Part shown: positions 10,468-22,624 of the stretch, one piece after another
Layout of the letters: every line of letters starts with the position of its first letter
Numbering within the stretch: the first letter of the stretch is position 1
Assembly: GCA_921293015.1 (NCBI GenBank)
Contig: OV121089.1
Coordinates: forward strand, 39,542,520 to 39,606,519
Length of the DNA stretch: 64,000 nt
Reading direction: 5' to 3'
Source: Phorcus lineatus
Taxonomy: Eukaryota > Mollusca > Gastropoda > Trochida > Trochidae
Made by a program: the position numbers and the translations under genes
Notes under the pieces: model-generated
What the model was told of the DNA's origin: nothing
The model's input: only the letters and a program-made list of their open reading frames with translations
Database searches by the model: none

Positions 10468-12238
10468 CCACCGATTTTGTCGCCGCGATTTAGCCAAAAC
10501 CGCTAAAGCTATTACAGCCAAACTTGCCAGTCTTGTAGAGCTTCATGAGACAAAGCCACAATAAGCTTTTGGGCTTAATCGGCTTAAGCGTTAAAGGCAC
10601 AGTAGCATCCAAAGTGCGAAAAATTAACATGGGAAAAATTTTCAAAATGCACTTAGAGACTTGCAACTTTTTTTTAAACGATGCACAGTAACAATGCAAG
10701 CAAAAAAGTCAATCATGGCAAATTCGTAGCATGAGTACTTTGGCCGCCATATTGCTTTAATTAACTTTTTGAAATTTCCGGACCCCATGCATCTTTGAGA
10801 ATCTTCTCCTCTGAAGATACATGCAATTAAGAGCTGAAACTCACATATATCATAGCTAAAGGAATGGGGAGAAAATTCATTTTGGAAAATTTTCATTTTT
10901 CTGAATACTTTTTCTTCTGCAACCCTTCAAAGTCGGGCGACTTTGCTCGTTTTAGCATATTCAAGGGCAGATAACTCAAAAACCTACCCGTCGAATTTAA
11001 TGAATTTTGCATGAGAGGTAAACATGATCGAGGTCATTAAGAATCAAGAATAAAATGGATCGCGAACAGTCATTTCAGTTCACACGAGGGAGTCAAAGTT
11101 TGCATCATACTATATGTCAATTAAGTGCGTTAGCAAGGGTTAAATTGCAAACAATTGAAGGAAAACATCAATATTGAAGATCGGTCAAGACGTGTGACAT
11201 GTCCAAATGCAGGTCCATGCGCTCTTGCATGTGTGAAAGGGCAAAAGTTGACAGAAATACTCTGCATTGCTCTTGTAGCAAGATTCGCTGAGTGCGTTAG
11301 CAAGGGTTAATTTGAAAAGTTGAAGGAAAACACCCTTCCTGTCAAGACATGCGACATGGGGCAGAAGTTCGAAGAAATACTCTTCGATGTCTTATGAATT
11401 ATCACGTAATTGACAGTCTAGAGAAGGCCGAAATGGCTTTATGCAGCAGAAGTCCGTACGACTGGACGTATGGACAGCGTGCGCGAGATGAGCAAATGCA
11501 CACAAGTGCGTCAAGCACTGTCAAAATCTGATCAGACAGGCAGAGAAGCGAGCAAAAAAGCCTGCCTGACTGACCTGAGCTGACTGACTGACATAGTCTT
11601 GATTATTTATATATATAAAGATCCTCAACCTATGTACCAGCATTCGGGAACTATATTCCAGTGTCGGCAAAGCACCTGATCACGCTGAAGGAAAACACTA
11701 ACCCTTTTTCAACTTTCAAACCTCTACTGCCTCCCCTCCACATACCCCTTACATTATGATGTTCTTGCTTTCTTGCCTCAACTGCCAGCAGGCCGTGTAC
11801 ATCGAGTAAACCTCACTTCCGCTCCTATGTCTCGCTACGTACTGAAAACGTATACAAAACGTCATTTTCCTTCAGAATACGGCTAAATCAACTGCAGTGC
11901 ACTAAAATTGTCTTCAAAACGCTATCTAAACTTGGAAAAGCACTTACTTTGCCCCCAAGAGCCACGGGTGCTCATATTTTGCTGAATCCTGTCATTGTCG
12001 TCGCTTGCGACTATATTGTACACATGCCTGCAATACCTATTGGAATCAAGGCAATAAGAGACCAATAAAGTCTAGAAAAATGCAAAATCAGTCTAACAGT
12101 CTTTCTCAAGTCTTATTTAACGACATACAACCTTAAAATGCCAATATTTCCTAAAATTATTAAGGATTCAGCAGAAATGCTGAATCCTTATTGTTATTGG
12201 CGTGTTTTATTATTATTATTATTATTATTTTTTTTATT
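10468..12238 (+). repeat. Satellite unit A7, one-base insertion
   Basis: 1,771 bp, haplotype T-C-A-G-C. The T run ending near 10675 has eight T instead of seven. Together with the deletion in A6 this restores the array phase. J hairpin 12161-12190. Confidence 0.95.
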
Positions 12239-14008
12239 CCACCGATTTTGTCGCCGCGATTTAGCCAAAACCGCTAAAGCTATTACAGCCAAACTTGCCA
12301 GTCTTGTAGAGCTTCATGAGACAAAGCCACAATAAGCTTTTGGGCTTAATCGGCTTAAGCGTTAAAGGCACAGTAGCATCCAAAGTGCGAAAAATTAACA
12401 TGGGAAAAATTTTCAAAATGCACTTAGAGACTTGCAACTTTTTTTAAACGATGCACAGTAACAATGCAAGCAAAAAAGTCAATCATGGCAAATTCGTAGC
12501 ATGAGTACTTTGGCCGCCATATTGCTTTAATTAACTTTTTGAAATTTCCGGACCCCATGCATCTTTGAGAATCTTCTCCTCTGAAGATACATGCAATTAA
12601 GAGCTGAAACTCACATATATCATAGCTAAAGGAATGGGGAGAAAATTCATTTTGGAAAATTTTCATTTTTCTGAATACTTTTTCTTCTGCAACCCTTCAA
12701 AGTCGGGCGACTTTGCTCGTTTTAGCATATTCAAGGGCAGATAACTCAAAAACCTACCCGTCGAATTTAATGAATTTTGCATGAGAGGTAAACATGATCG
12801 AGGTCATTAAGAATCAAGAATAAAATGGATCGCGAACAGTCATTTCAGTTCACACGAGGGAGTCAAAGTTTGCATCATACTATATGTCAATTAAGTGCGT
12901 TAGCAAGGGTTAAATTGCAAACAATTGAAGGAAAACATCAATATTGAAGATCGGTCAAGACGTGTGACATGTCCAAATGCAGGTACATGCGCTCTTGCAT
13001 GTGTGAAAGGGCAGAAGTTGACAGAAATACTCTACATTGCTCTTGTAGCAAGATTCGCTGAGTGCGTTAGCAAGGGTTAATTTGAAAAGTTGAAGGAAAA
13101 CACCCTTCCTGTCAAGACATGCGACATGGGGCAGAAGTTCGAAGAAATACTCTTCGATGTCTTATGAATTATCACGTAATTGACAGTCTAGAGAAGGCCG
13201 AAATGGCTTTATGCAGCAGAAGTCCGTACGACTGGACGTATGGACAGCGTGCGCGAGATGAGCAAATGCACACAAGTGCGTCAAGCACTGTCAAAATCTG
13301 ATCAGACAGGCAGAGAAGCGAGCAAAAAAGCCTGCCTGACTGACCTGAGCTGACTGACTGACATAGTCTTGATTATTTATATATATAAAGATCCTCAACC
13401 TATGTACCAGCATTCGGGAACTATATTCCAGTGTCGGCAAAGCACCTGATCACGCTGAAGGAAAACACTAACCCTTTTTCAACTTTCAAACCTCTACTGC
13501 CTCCCCTCCACATACCCCTTACATTATGATGTTCTTGCTTTCTTGCCTCAACTGCCAGCAGGCCGTGTACATCGAGTAAACCTCACTTCCGCTCCTATGT
13601 CTCGCTACGTACTGAAAACGTATACAAAACGTCATTTTCCTTCAGAATACGGCTAAATCAACTGCAGTGCACTAAAATTGTCTTCAAAACGCTATCTAAA
13701 CTTGGAAAAGCACTTACTTTGCCCCCAAGAGCCACGGGTGCTCATATTTTGCTGAATCCTGTCATTGTCGTCGCTTGCGACTATATTGTACACATGCCTG
13801 CAATACCTATTGGAATCAAGGCAATAAGAGACCAATAAAGTCTAGAAAAATGCAAAATCAGTCTAACAGTCTTTCTCAAGTCTTATTTAACGACATACAA
13901 CCTTAAAATGCCAATATTTCCTAAAATTATTAAGGATTCAGCAGAAATGCTGAATCCTTATTGTTATTGGCGTGTTTTATTATTATTATTATTATTATTT
14001 TTTTTATT
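12239..14008 (+). repeat. Satellite unit A8
   Basis: 1,770 bp, haplotype T-A-G-A-C, a combination not seen in any other copy. J hairpin 13931-13960. Confidence 0.95.
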
Positions 14009-15778
14009 CCACCGATTTTGTCGCCGCGATTTAGCCAAAACCGCTAAAGCTATTACAGCCAAACTTGCCAGTCTTGTAGAGCTTCATGAGACAAAGCCAC
14101 AATAAGCTTTTGGGCTTAATCGGCTTAAGCGTTAAAGGCACAGTAGCATCCAAAGTGCGAAAAATTAACATGGGAAAAATTTTCAAAATGCACTTAGAGA
14201 CTTGCAACTTTTTTTAAACGATGCACAGTAACAATGCAAGCAAAAAAGTCAATCATGGCAAATTCGTAGCATGAGTACTTTGGCCGCCATATTGCTTTAA
14301 TTAACTTTTTGAAATTTCCGGACCCCATGCATCTTTGAGAATCTTCTCCTCTGAAGATACATGCAATTAAGAGCTGAAACTCACATATATCATAGCTAAA
14401 GGAATGGGGAGAAAATTCATTTTGGAAAATTTTCATTTTTCTGAATACTTTTTCTTCTGCAACCCTTCAAAGTCGGGCGACTTTGCTCGTTTTAGCATAT
14501 TCAAGGGCAGATAACTCAAAAACCTACCCGTCGAATTTAATGAATTTTGCATGAGAGGTAAACATGATCGAGGTCATTAAGAATCAAGAATAAAATGGAT
14601 CGCGAACAGTCATTTCAGTTCACACGAGGGAGTCAAAGTTTGCATCATACTATATGTCAATTAAGTGCGTTAGCAAGGGTTAAATTGCAAACAATTGAAG
14701 GAAAACATCAATATTGAAGATCGGTCAAGACGTGTGACATGTCCAAATGCAGGTCCATGCGCTCTTGCATGTGTGAAAGGGCAAAAGTTGACAGAAATAC
14801 TCTGCATTGCTCTTGTAGCAAGATTCGCTGAGTGCGTTAGCAAGGGTTAATTTGAAAAGTTGAAGGAAAACACCCTTCCTGTCAAGACATGCGACATGGG
14901 GCAGAAGTTCGAAGAAATACTCTTCGATGTCTTATGAATTATCACGTAATTGACAGTCTAGAGAAGGCCGAAATGGCTTTATGCAGCAGAAGTCCGTACG
15001 ACTGGACGTATGGACAGCGTGCGCGAGATGAGCAAATGCACACAAGTGCGTCAAGCACTGTCAAAATCTGATCAGACAGGCAGAGAAGCGAGCAAAAAAG
15101 CCTGCCTGACTGACCTGAGCTGACTGACTGACATAGTCTTGATTATTTATATATATAAAGATCCTCAACCTATGTACCAGCATTCGGGAACTATATTCCA
15201 GTGTCGGCAAAGCACCTGATCACGCTGAAGGAAAACACTAACCCTTTTTCAACTTTCAAACCTCTACTGCCTCCCCTCCACATACCCCTTACATTATGAT
15301 GTTCTTGCTTTCTTGCCTCAACTGCCAGCAGGCCGTGTACATCGAGTAAACCTCACTTCCGCTCCTATGTCTCGCTACGTACTGAAAACGTATACAAAAC
15401 GTCATTTTCCTTCAGAATACGGCTAAATCAACTGCAGTGCACTAAAATTGTCTTCAAAACGCTATCTAAACTTGGAAAAGCACTTACTTTGCCCCCAAGA
15501 GCCACGGGTGCTCATATTTTGCTGAATCCTGTCATTGTCGTCGCTTGCGACTATATTGTACACATGCCTGCAATACCTATTGGAATCAAGGCAATAAGAG
15601 ACCAATAAAGTCTAGAAAAATGCAAAATCAGTCTAACAGTCTTTCTCAAGTCTTATTTAACGACATACAACCTTAAAATGCCAATATTTCCTAAAATTAT
15701 TAAGGATTCAGCAGAAATGCTGAATCCTTATTGTTATTGGCGTGTTTTATTATTATTATTATTATTATTTTTTTTATT
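14009..15778 (+). repeat. Satellite unit A9
   Basis: 1,770 bp, haplotype T-C-A-G-C, J hairpin 15701-15730. Confidence 0.95.
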
Positions 15779-17568
15779 CCACCGATTTTGTCGCCGCGAT
15801 TTAGCCAAAACCGCTAAAGCTATTACAGCCAAACTTGCCAGTCTTGTAGAGCTTCATGAGACAAAGCCACAATAAGCTTTTGGGCTTAATCGGCTTAAGC
15901 GTTAAAGGCACAGTAGCATCCAAAGTGCGAAAAATTAACATGGGAAAAATTTTCAAAATGCACTTAGAGACTTGCAACTTTTTTTAAACGATGCACAGTA
16001 ACAATGCAAGCAAAAAAGTCAATCATGGCAAATTCGTAGCATGAGTACTTTGGCCGCCATATTGCTTTAATTAACTTTTTGAAATTTCCGGACCCCATGC
16101 ATCTTTGAGAATCTTCTCCTCTGAAGATACATGCAATTAAGAGCTGAAACTCACATATATCATAGCTAAAGGAATGGGGAGAAAATTCATTTTGGAAAAT
16201 TTTCATTTTTCTGAATACTTTTTCTTCTGCAACCCTTCAAAGTCGGGCGACTTTGCTCGTTTTAGCATATTCAAGGGCAGATAACTCAAAAACCTACCCG
16301 TCGAATTTAATGAATTTTGCATGAGAGGTAAACATGATCGAGGTCATTAAGAATCAAGAATAAAATGGATCGCGAACAGTCATTTCAGTTCACACGAGGG
16401 AGTCAAAGTTTGCATCATACTATATGTCAATTAAGTGCGTTAGCAAGGGTTAAATTGCAAACAATTGAAGGAAAACATCAATATTGAAGAACGGTCAAGA
16501 CGTGTGACATGTCCAAATGCAGGTACATGCGCTCTTGCATGTGTGAAAGGGCAGAAGTTGACAGAAATACTCTACATTGCTCTTGTAGCAAGATTCGCTG
16601 AGTGCGTTAGCAAGGGTTAATTTGAAAAGTTGAAGGAAAACACCCTTCCTGTCAAGACATGCGACATGGGGCAGAAGTTCGAAGAAATACTCTTCGATGT
16701 CTTATGAATTATCACGTAATTGACAGTCTAGAGAAGGCCGAAATGGCTTTATGCAGCAGAAGTCCGTACGACTGGACGTATGGACAGCGTGCGCGAGATG
16801 AGCAAATGCACACAAGTGCGTCAAGCACTGTCAAAATCTGATCAGACAGGCAGAGAAGCGAGCAAAAAAGCCTGCCTGACTGACCTGAGCTGACTGACTG
16901 ACATAGTCTTGATTATTTATATATATAAAGATCCTCAACCTATGTACCAGCATTCGGGAACTATATTCCAGTGTCGGCAAAGCACCTGATCACGCTGAAG
17001 GAAAACACTAACCCTTTTTCAACTTTCAAACCTCTACTGCCTCCCCTCCACATACCCCTTACATTATGATGTTCTTGCTTTCTTGCCTCAACTGCCAGCA
17101 GGCCGTGTACATCGAGTAAACCTCACTTCCGCTCCTATGTCTCGCTACGTACTGAAAACGTATACAAAACGTCATTTTCCTTCAGAATACGGCTAAATCA
17201 ACTGCAGTGCACTAAAATTGTCTTCAAAACGCTATCTAAACTTGGAAAAGCACTTACTTTGCCCCCAAGAGCCACGGGTGCTCATATTTTGCTGAATCCT
17301 GTCATTGTCGTCGCTTGCGACTATATTGTACACATGCCTGCAATACCTATTGGAATCAAGGCAATAAGAGACCAATAAAGTCTAGAAAAATGCAAAATCA
17401 GTCTAACAGTCTTTCTCAAGTCTTATTTAACGACATACAACCTTAAAATGCCAATATTTCCTAAAATTATTAAGGATTCAGCAGAAATGCTGAATCCTTA
17501 TTGTTATTGGCGTGTTTTATTATTAAGGATTCAGCAAATTTTGCTGAATCCTTATTGTTATTGGCGTG

Positions 17569-17611
<43 letters not shown>

Positions 17612-17626
17612 TTTTTTTTTTTTATT
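15779..17626 (+). repeat. Satellite unit A10, two J modules at its end
   Basis: 1,848 bp, haplotype A-A-G-A-C; the A at 16491 and A at 595-equivalent are the B-class states. It ends with two J hairpins instead of one: 17471-17500 (GAAA loop, usual for A) and 17524-17554 (arms ending in AAA/TTT). A long (ATT)n and poly-T follow, then unit E. Confidence 0.94.
17471..17626 (+). repeat. Double J module preceding unit E
   Basis: Two tandem hairpin modules with different loops sit in the ATT tract. The first has the GAAA loop found at every other A junction. The second, nearest E, has 15-bp arms around a single T. The junction after E (near 19061-19084) has no hairpin. Confidence 0.93.
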
Positions 17627-19084
17627 CCACGATTCTTGTTAACAAGATTCAGCCAAAACCGCTAAAGCTGTTAAAGCCAAACTTACCAGCCTGGTAGAGC
17701 TCTATGAGGAGATCCTGCAATAAGCTTTTGGGCTTAATCGGCTTAAGCGTTAAAGGCACAGTACCATCCAAAGTTTGAAAAATTAACATGGGAAAAATTT
17801 TCAAAATGCACTTAGAGACTTGCAACTTTTTTTAAACGATAGCCAATAACATTGCAAGCAAAAAAGTAAATCATGGTGAATTCGTAGCATGAATACTTTC
17901 GCCGCCATATTGCTTTTTTTGACGTTTTGAAATTTCCGGACCCTATGCATCTTTGAGAATCTTCTTCTCTGAAGATACTTGCATCTTAGAGCTGAAACTC
18001 TCCAATTGTGCAGTGGAGGCATTGGGTATTTCATGGTCTTTTTGAGTTTGATGAAAATTTAATATTTATTTCTCGGCAACCCTGCAAAGTCGGGCGACTT
18101 AGCTCATATAAGCATGTTCGAGGGGCGATAACTGAAAAAGTTAGACTCACAATTGCAATAATTTTTCAGGAATGTAAGACCGGTATGTGGACTTGCAGAA
18201 ACATTTAAAACATTGATCGCGAACAGTCATTATCGTTCACAATAATCGATCAAAAACAGCAAAAATATGGTTAAAAAAAAATAACATGGGCAATTTTTAC
18301 AAAATTAACATAGAGACCTGAAACTTGTTTTGAATGAAGCGTAATAACAGTATGAACAAAAAAGTCAATCATGACGATTTCCTAACTATTATAGTTTTTG
18401 CACATTATCAACTTATTTGTTCCAGAAATTGCTTTTCAACAATCGACAATTCTTGTTAACACGATTCAGCCAAAACCGCTCATGCTATTACAGCCAAACT
18501 TGCGAGTCTGATAGAATTGCATGAGACGACGCCACAATAAGCTTTTAGGTTTCATCGGATTAAGCGTTAAAGGCACAGTACGATCGAAAGTTCGAAAAAT
18601 TAACATAGGTTATTTTTTCAAAATGCACTTAGAGACTTGCAACTTGTTTTAAACGACAGGCAATTAGATTTGGAACAAATAAGTAAATCATGGCAAATTC
18701 GTAGCGTCAATAGTTTGGCCGCCATATTGCTTTTACTGATTTTTTAGATGCATCTTAAAAAATCTTCTTCTCTGAAGATACTTGCATCTAAGAGCTCAAA
18801 CTCTCCAATAATGTAGCTGAGACATTGGGAATTTCAGGGTCATTCAGATTTTGATGTCAGTCCAATATTTTTTTCTTACCACTTCTTTGCAAAAACCGGA
18901 GTATGCTTTGGAGATAAGGTTAGATGAAAGTTGCTGCTGTAGATTAATGCATGCTCCAATCTTCATGAAAATTTCAGTGAAGCTGGCTAACATCACTATG
19001 TTTGTACTGAATGTGCTTTTTATGCGCTGAATCCTTTTGTCGTCGCTTGCGACTATATTTATTATTATTATTTTTTTTTTTATT
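17627..19084 (+). repeat. Diverged satellite unit E, built of three related blocks
   Basis: A 1,458-bp unit starting CCACGATTCTTGTTAAC instead of the usual start. It is related to the C units along its length (shared AAAAACAGCAAAAATATGG, shared 3' region with TTTTTATGCGCTGAATCC) but is longer and more diverged. It contains the unit core three times in degenerate form: about 17627-18265, about 18270-18435 (partial) and about 18444-18900. It ends with the common 3' palindrome, TATATTT and ATT with no J hairpin. It looks like an older relative of C; only one copy is in this window. Confidence 0.85.
18444..18900 (+). repeat. Third core block inside unit E
   Basis: Starts CGACAATTCTTGTTAACAC and then follows the core order: GATTCAGCC, CACAATAAGCTTTT, TTAAGCGTTAAAGGCACAG, CGAAAAATTAACAT, CAAAATGCACTTAGAGAC, GGCCGCCATATTGC, GAAGATACTTGCATC. 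It keeps the GGCCGCCATATTGC to GAAGATAC part that the equivalent C-unit block has lost, so E preserves the fuller ancestral monomer. Confidence 0.8.
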
Positions 19085-20854
19085 CCACCGATTTTGTCGC
19101 CGCGATTTAGCCAAAACCGCTAAAGCTATTACAGCCAAACTTGCCAGTCTTGTAGAGCTTCATGAGACAAAGCCACAATAAGCTTTTGGGCTTAATCGGC
19201 TTAAGCGTTAAAGGCACAGTAGCATCCAAAGTGCGAAAAATTAACATGGGAAAAATTTTCAAAATGCACTTAGAGACTTGCAACTTTTTTTAAACGATGC
19301 ACAGTAACAATGCAAGCAAAAAAGTCAATCATGGCAAATTCGTAGCATGAGTACTTTGGCCGCCATATTGCTTTAATTAACTTTTTGAAATTTCCGGACC
19401 CCATGCATCTTTGAGAATCTTCTCCTCTGAAGATACATGCAATTAAGAGCTGAAACTCACATATATCATAGCTAAAGGAATGGGGAGAAAATTCATTTTG
19501 GAAAATTTTCATTTTTCTGAATACTTTTTCTTCTGCAACCCTTCAAAGTCGGGCGACTTTGCTCGTTTTAGCATATTCAAGGGCAGATAACTCAAAAACC
19601 TACCCGTCGAATTTCATGAATTTTGCATGAGAGGTAAACATGATCGAGGTCATTAAGAATCAAGAATAAAATGGATCGCGAACAGTCATTTCAGTTCACA
19701 CGAGGGAGTCAAAGTTTGCATCATACTATATGTCAATTAAGTGCGTTAGCAAGGGTTAAATTGCAAACAATTGAAGGAAAACATCAATATTGAAGATCGG
19801 TCAAGACGTGTGACATGTCCAAATGCAGGTCCATGCGCTCTTGCATGTGTGAAAGGGCAGAAGTTGACAGAAATACTCTACATTGCTCTTGTAGCAAGAT
19901 TCGCTGAGTGCGTTAGCAAGGGTTAATTTGAAAAGTTGAAGGAAAACACCCTTCCTGTCAAGACATGCGACATGGGGCAGAAGTTCGAAGAAATACTCTT
20001 CGATGTCTTATGAATTATCACGTAATTGACAGTCTAGAGAAGGCCGAAATGGCTTTATGCAGCAGAAGTCCGTACGACTGGACGTATGGACAGCGTGCGC
20101 GAGATGAGCAAATGCACACAAGTGCGTCAAGCACTGTCAAAATCTGATCAGACAGGCAGAGAAGCGAGCAAAAAAGCCTGCCTGACTGACCTGAGCTGAC
20201 TGACTGACATAGTCTTGATTATTTATATATATAAAGATCCTCAACCTATGTACCAGCATTCGGGAACTATATTCCAGTGTCGGCAAAGCACCTGATCACG
20301 CTGAAGGAAAACACTAACCCTTTTTCAACTTTCAAACCTCTACTGCCTCCCCTCCACATACCCCTTACATTATGATGTTCTTGCTTTCTTGCCTCAACTG
20401 CCAGCAGGCCGTGTACATCGAGTAAACCTCACTTCCGCTCCTATGTCTCGCTACGTACTGAAAACGTATACAAAACGTCATTTTCCTTCAGAATACGGCT
20501 AAATCAACTGCAGTGCACTAAAATTGTCTTCAAAACGCTATCTAAACTTGGAAAAGCACTTACTTTGCCCCCAAGAGCCACGGGTGCTCATATTTTGCTG
20601 AATCCTGTCATTGTCGTCGCTTGCGACTATATTGTACACATGCCTGCAATACCTATTGGAATCAAGGCAATAAGAGACCAATAAAGTCTAGAAAAATGCA
20701 AAATCAGTCTAACAGTCTTTCTCAAGTCTTATTTAACGACATACAACCTTAAAATGCCAATATTTCCTAAAATTATTAAGGATTCAGCAGAAATGCTGAA
20801 TCCTTATTGTTATTGGCGTGTTTTATTATTATTATTATTATTTTTTTTTTTATT
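19085..20854 (+). repeat. Satellite unit A11
   Basis: 1,770 bp, haplotype T-C-G-A-C, with a private C at 19615 where the other A copies have A. No J hairpin directly upstream. J hairpin at its end 20777-20806. Confidence 0.95.
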
Positions 20855-22624
20855 CCACCGATTTTGTCGCCGCGATTTAGCCAAAACCGCTAAAGCTATT
20901 ACAGCCAAACTTGCCAGTCTTGTAGAGCTTCATGAGACAAAGCCACAATAAGCTTTTGGGCTTAATCGGCTTAAGCGTTAAAGGCACAGTAGCATCCAAA
21001 GTGCGAAAAATTAACATGGGAAAAATTTTCAAAATGCACTTAGAGACTTGCAACTTTTTTTAAACGATGCACAGTAACAATGCAAGCAAAAAAGTCAATC
21101 ATGGCAAATTCGTAGCATGAGTACTTTGGCCGCCATATTGCTTTAATTAACTTTTTGAAATTTCCGGACCCCATGCATCTTTGAGAATCTTCTCCTCTGA
21201 AGATACATGCAATTAAGAGCTGAAACTCACATATATCATAGCTAAAGGAATGGGGAGAAAATTCATTTTGGAAAATTTTCATTTTTCTGAATACTTTTTC
21301 TTCTGCAACCCTTCAAAGTCGGGCGACTTTGCTCGTTTTAGCATATTCAAGGGCAGATAACTCAAAAACCTACCCGTCGAATTTAATGAATTTTGCATGA
21401 GAGGTAAACATGATCGAGGTCATTAAGAATCAAGAATAAAATGGATCGCGAACAGTCATTTCAGTTCACACGAGGGAGTCAAAGTTTGCATCATACTATA
21501 TGTCAATTAAGTGCGTTAGCAAGGGTTAAATTGCAAACAATTGAAGGAAAACATCAATATTGAAGATCGGTCAAGACGTGTGACATGTCCAAATGCAGGT
21601 CCATGCGCTCTTGCATGTGTGAAAGGGCAAAAGTTGACAGAAATACTCTGCATTGCTCTTGTAGCAAGATTCGCTGAGTGCGTTAGCAAGGGTTAATTTG
21701 AAAAGTTGAAGGAAAACACCCTTCCTGTCAAGACATGCGACATGGGGCAGAAGTTCGAAGAAATACTCTTCGATGTCTTATGAATTATCACGTAATTGAC
21801 AGTCTAGAGAAGGCCGAAATGGCTTTATGCAGCAGAAGTCCGTACGACTGGACGTATGGACAGCGTGCGCGAGATGAGCAAATGCACACAAGTGCGTCAA
21901 GCACTGTCAAAATCTGATCAGACAGGCAGAGAAGCGAGCAAAAAAGCCTGCCTGACTGACCTGAGCTGACTGACTGACATAGTCTTGATTATTTATATAT
22001 ATAAAGATCCTCAACCTATGTACCAGCATTCGGGAACTATATTCCAGTGTCGGCAAAGCACCTGATCACGCTGAAGGAAAACACTAACCCTTTTTCAACT
22101 TTCAAACCTCTACTGCCTCCCCTCCACATACCCCTTACATTATGATGTTCTTGCTTTCTTGCCTCAACTGCCAGCAGGCCGTGTACATCGAGTAAACCTC
22201 ACTTCCGCTCCTATGTCTCGCTACGTACTGAAAACGTATACAAAACGTCATTTTGCTTCAGAATACGGCTAAATCAACTGCAGTGCACTAAAATTGTCTT
22301 CAAAACGCTATCTAAACTTGGAAAAGCACTTACTTTGCCCCCAAGAGCCACGGGTGCTCATATTTTGCTGAATCCTGTCATTGTCGTCGCTTGCGACTAT
22401 ATTGTACACATGCCTGCAATACCTATTGGAATCAAGGCAATAAGAGACCAATAAAGTCTAGAAAAATGCAAAATCAGTCTAACAGTCTTTCTCAAGTCTT
22501 ATTTAACGACATACAACCTTAAAATGCCAATATTTCCTAAAATTATTAAGGATTCAGCAGAAATGCTGAATCCTTATTGTTATTGGCGTGTTTTATTATT
22601 ATTATTATTATTTTTTTTTTTATT
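20855..22624 (+). repeat. Satellite unit A12
   Basis: 1,770 bp, haplotype T-C-A-G-C, with G at 22255 (TTTTGCTTC), a state also seen in unit D and similar to the B class. J hairpin 22547-22576. Confidence 0.95.

Larger units (their letters stand above)
1..17626 (+). repeat. Left A array, ten units with a 1,770-bp period
   Basis: Position 1 recurs at 1771, 3541, 5311 and so on to 15931. By eye the copies differ at a handful of sites only. In unit-1 coordinates the shared variable sites are 561 (T/A), 595 (C/A), 624 (A/G), 644 (G/A), 750 (C/G) and 1607 (A/T in the ATT/T tract). Five-letter haplotypes quoted for A units are sites 561-595-624-644-750 in that order. A differs from B in its first 150 bp, in a run of seven T before AAACGATGC, and in a 143-bp tail between the 3' palindrome and the J hairpin. 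Confidence 0.95.
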
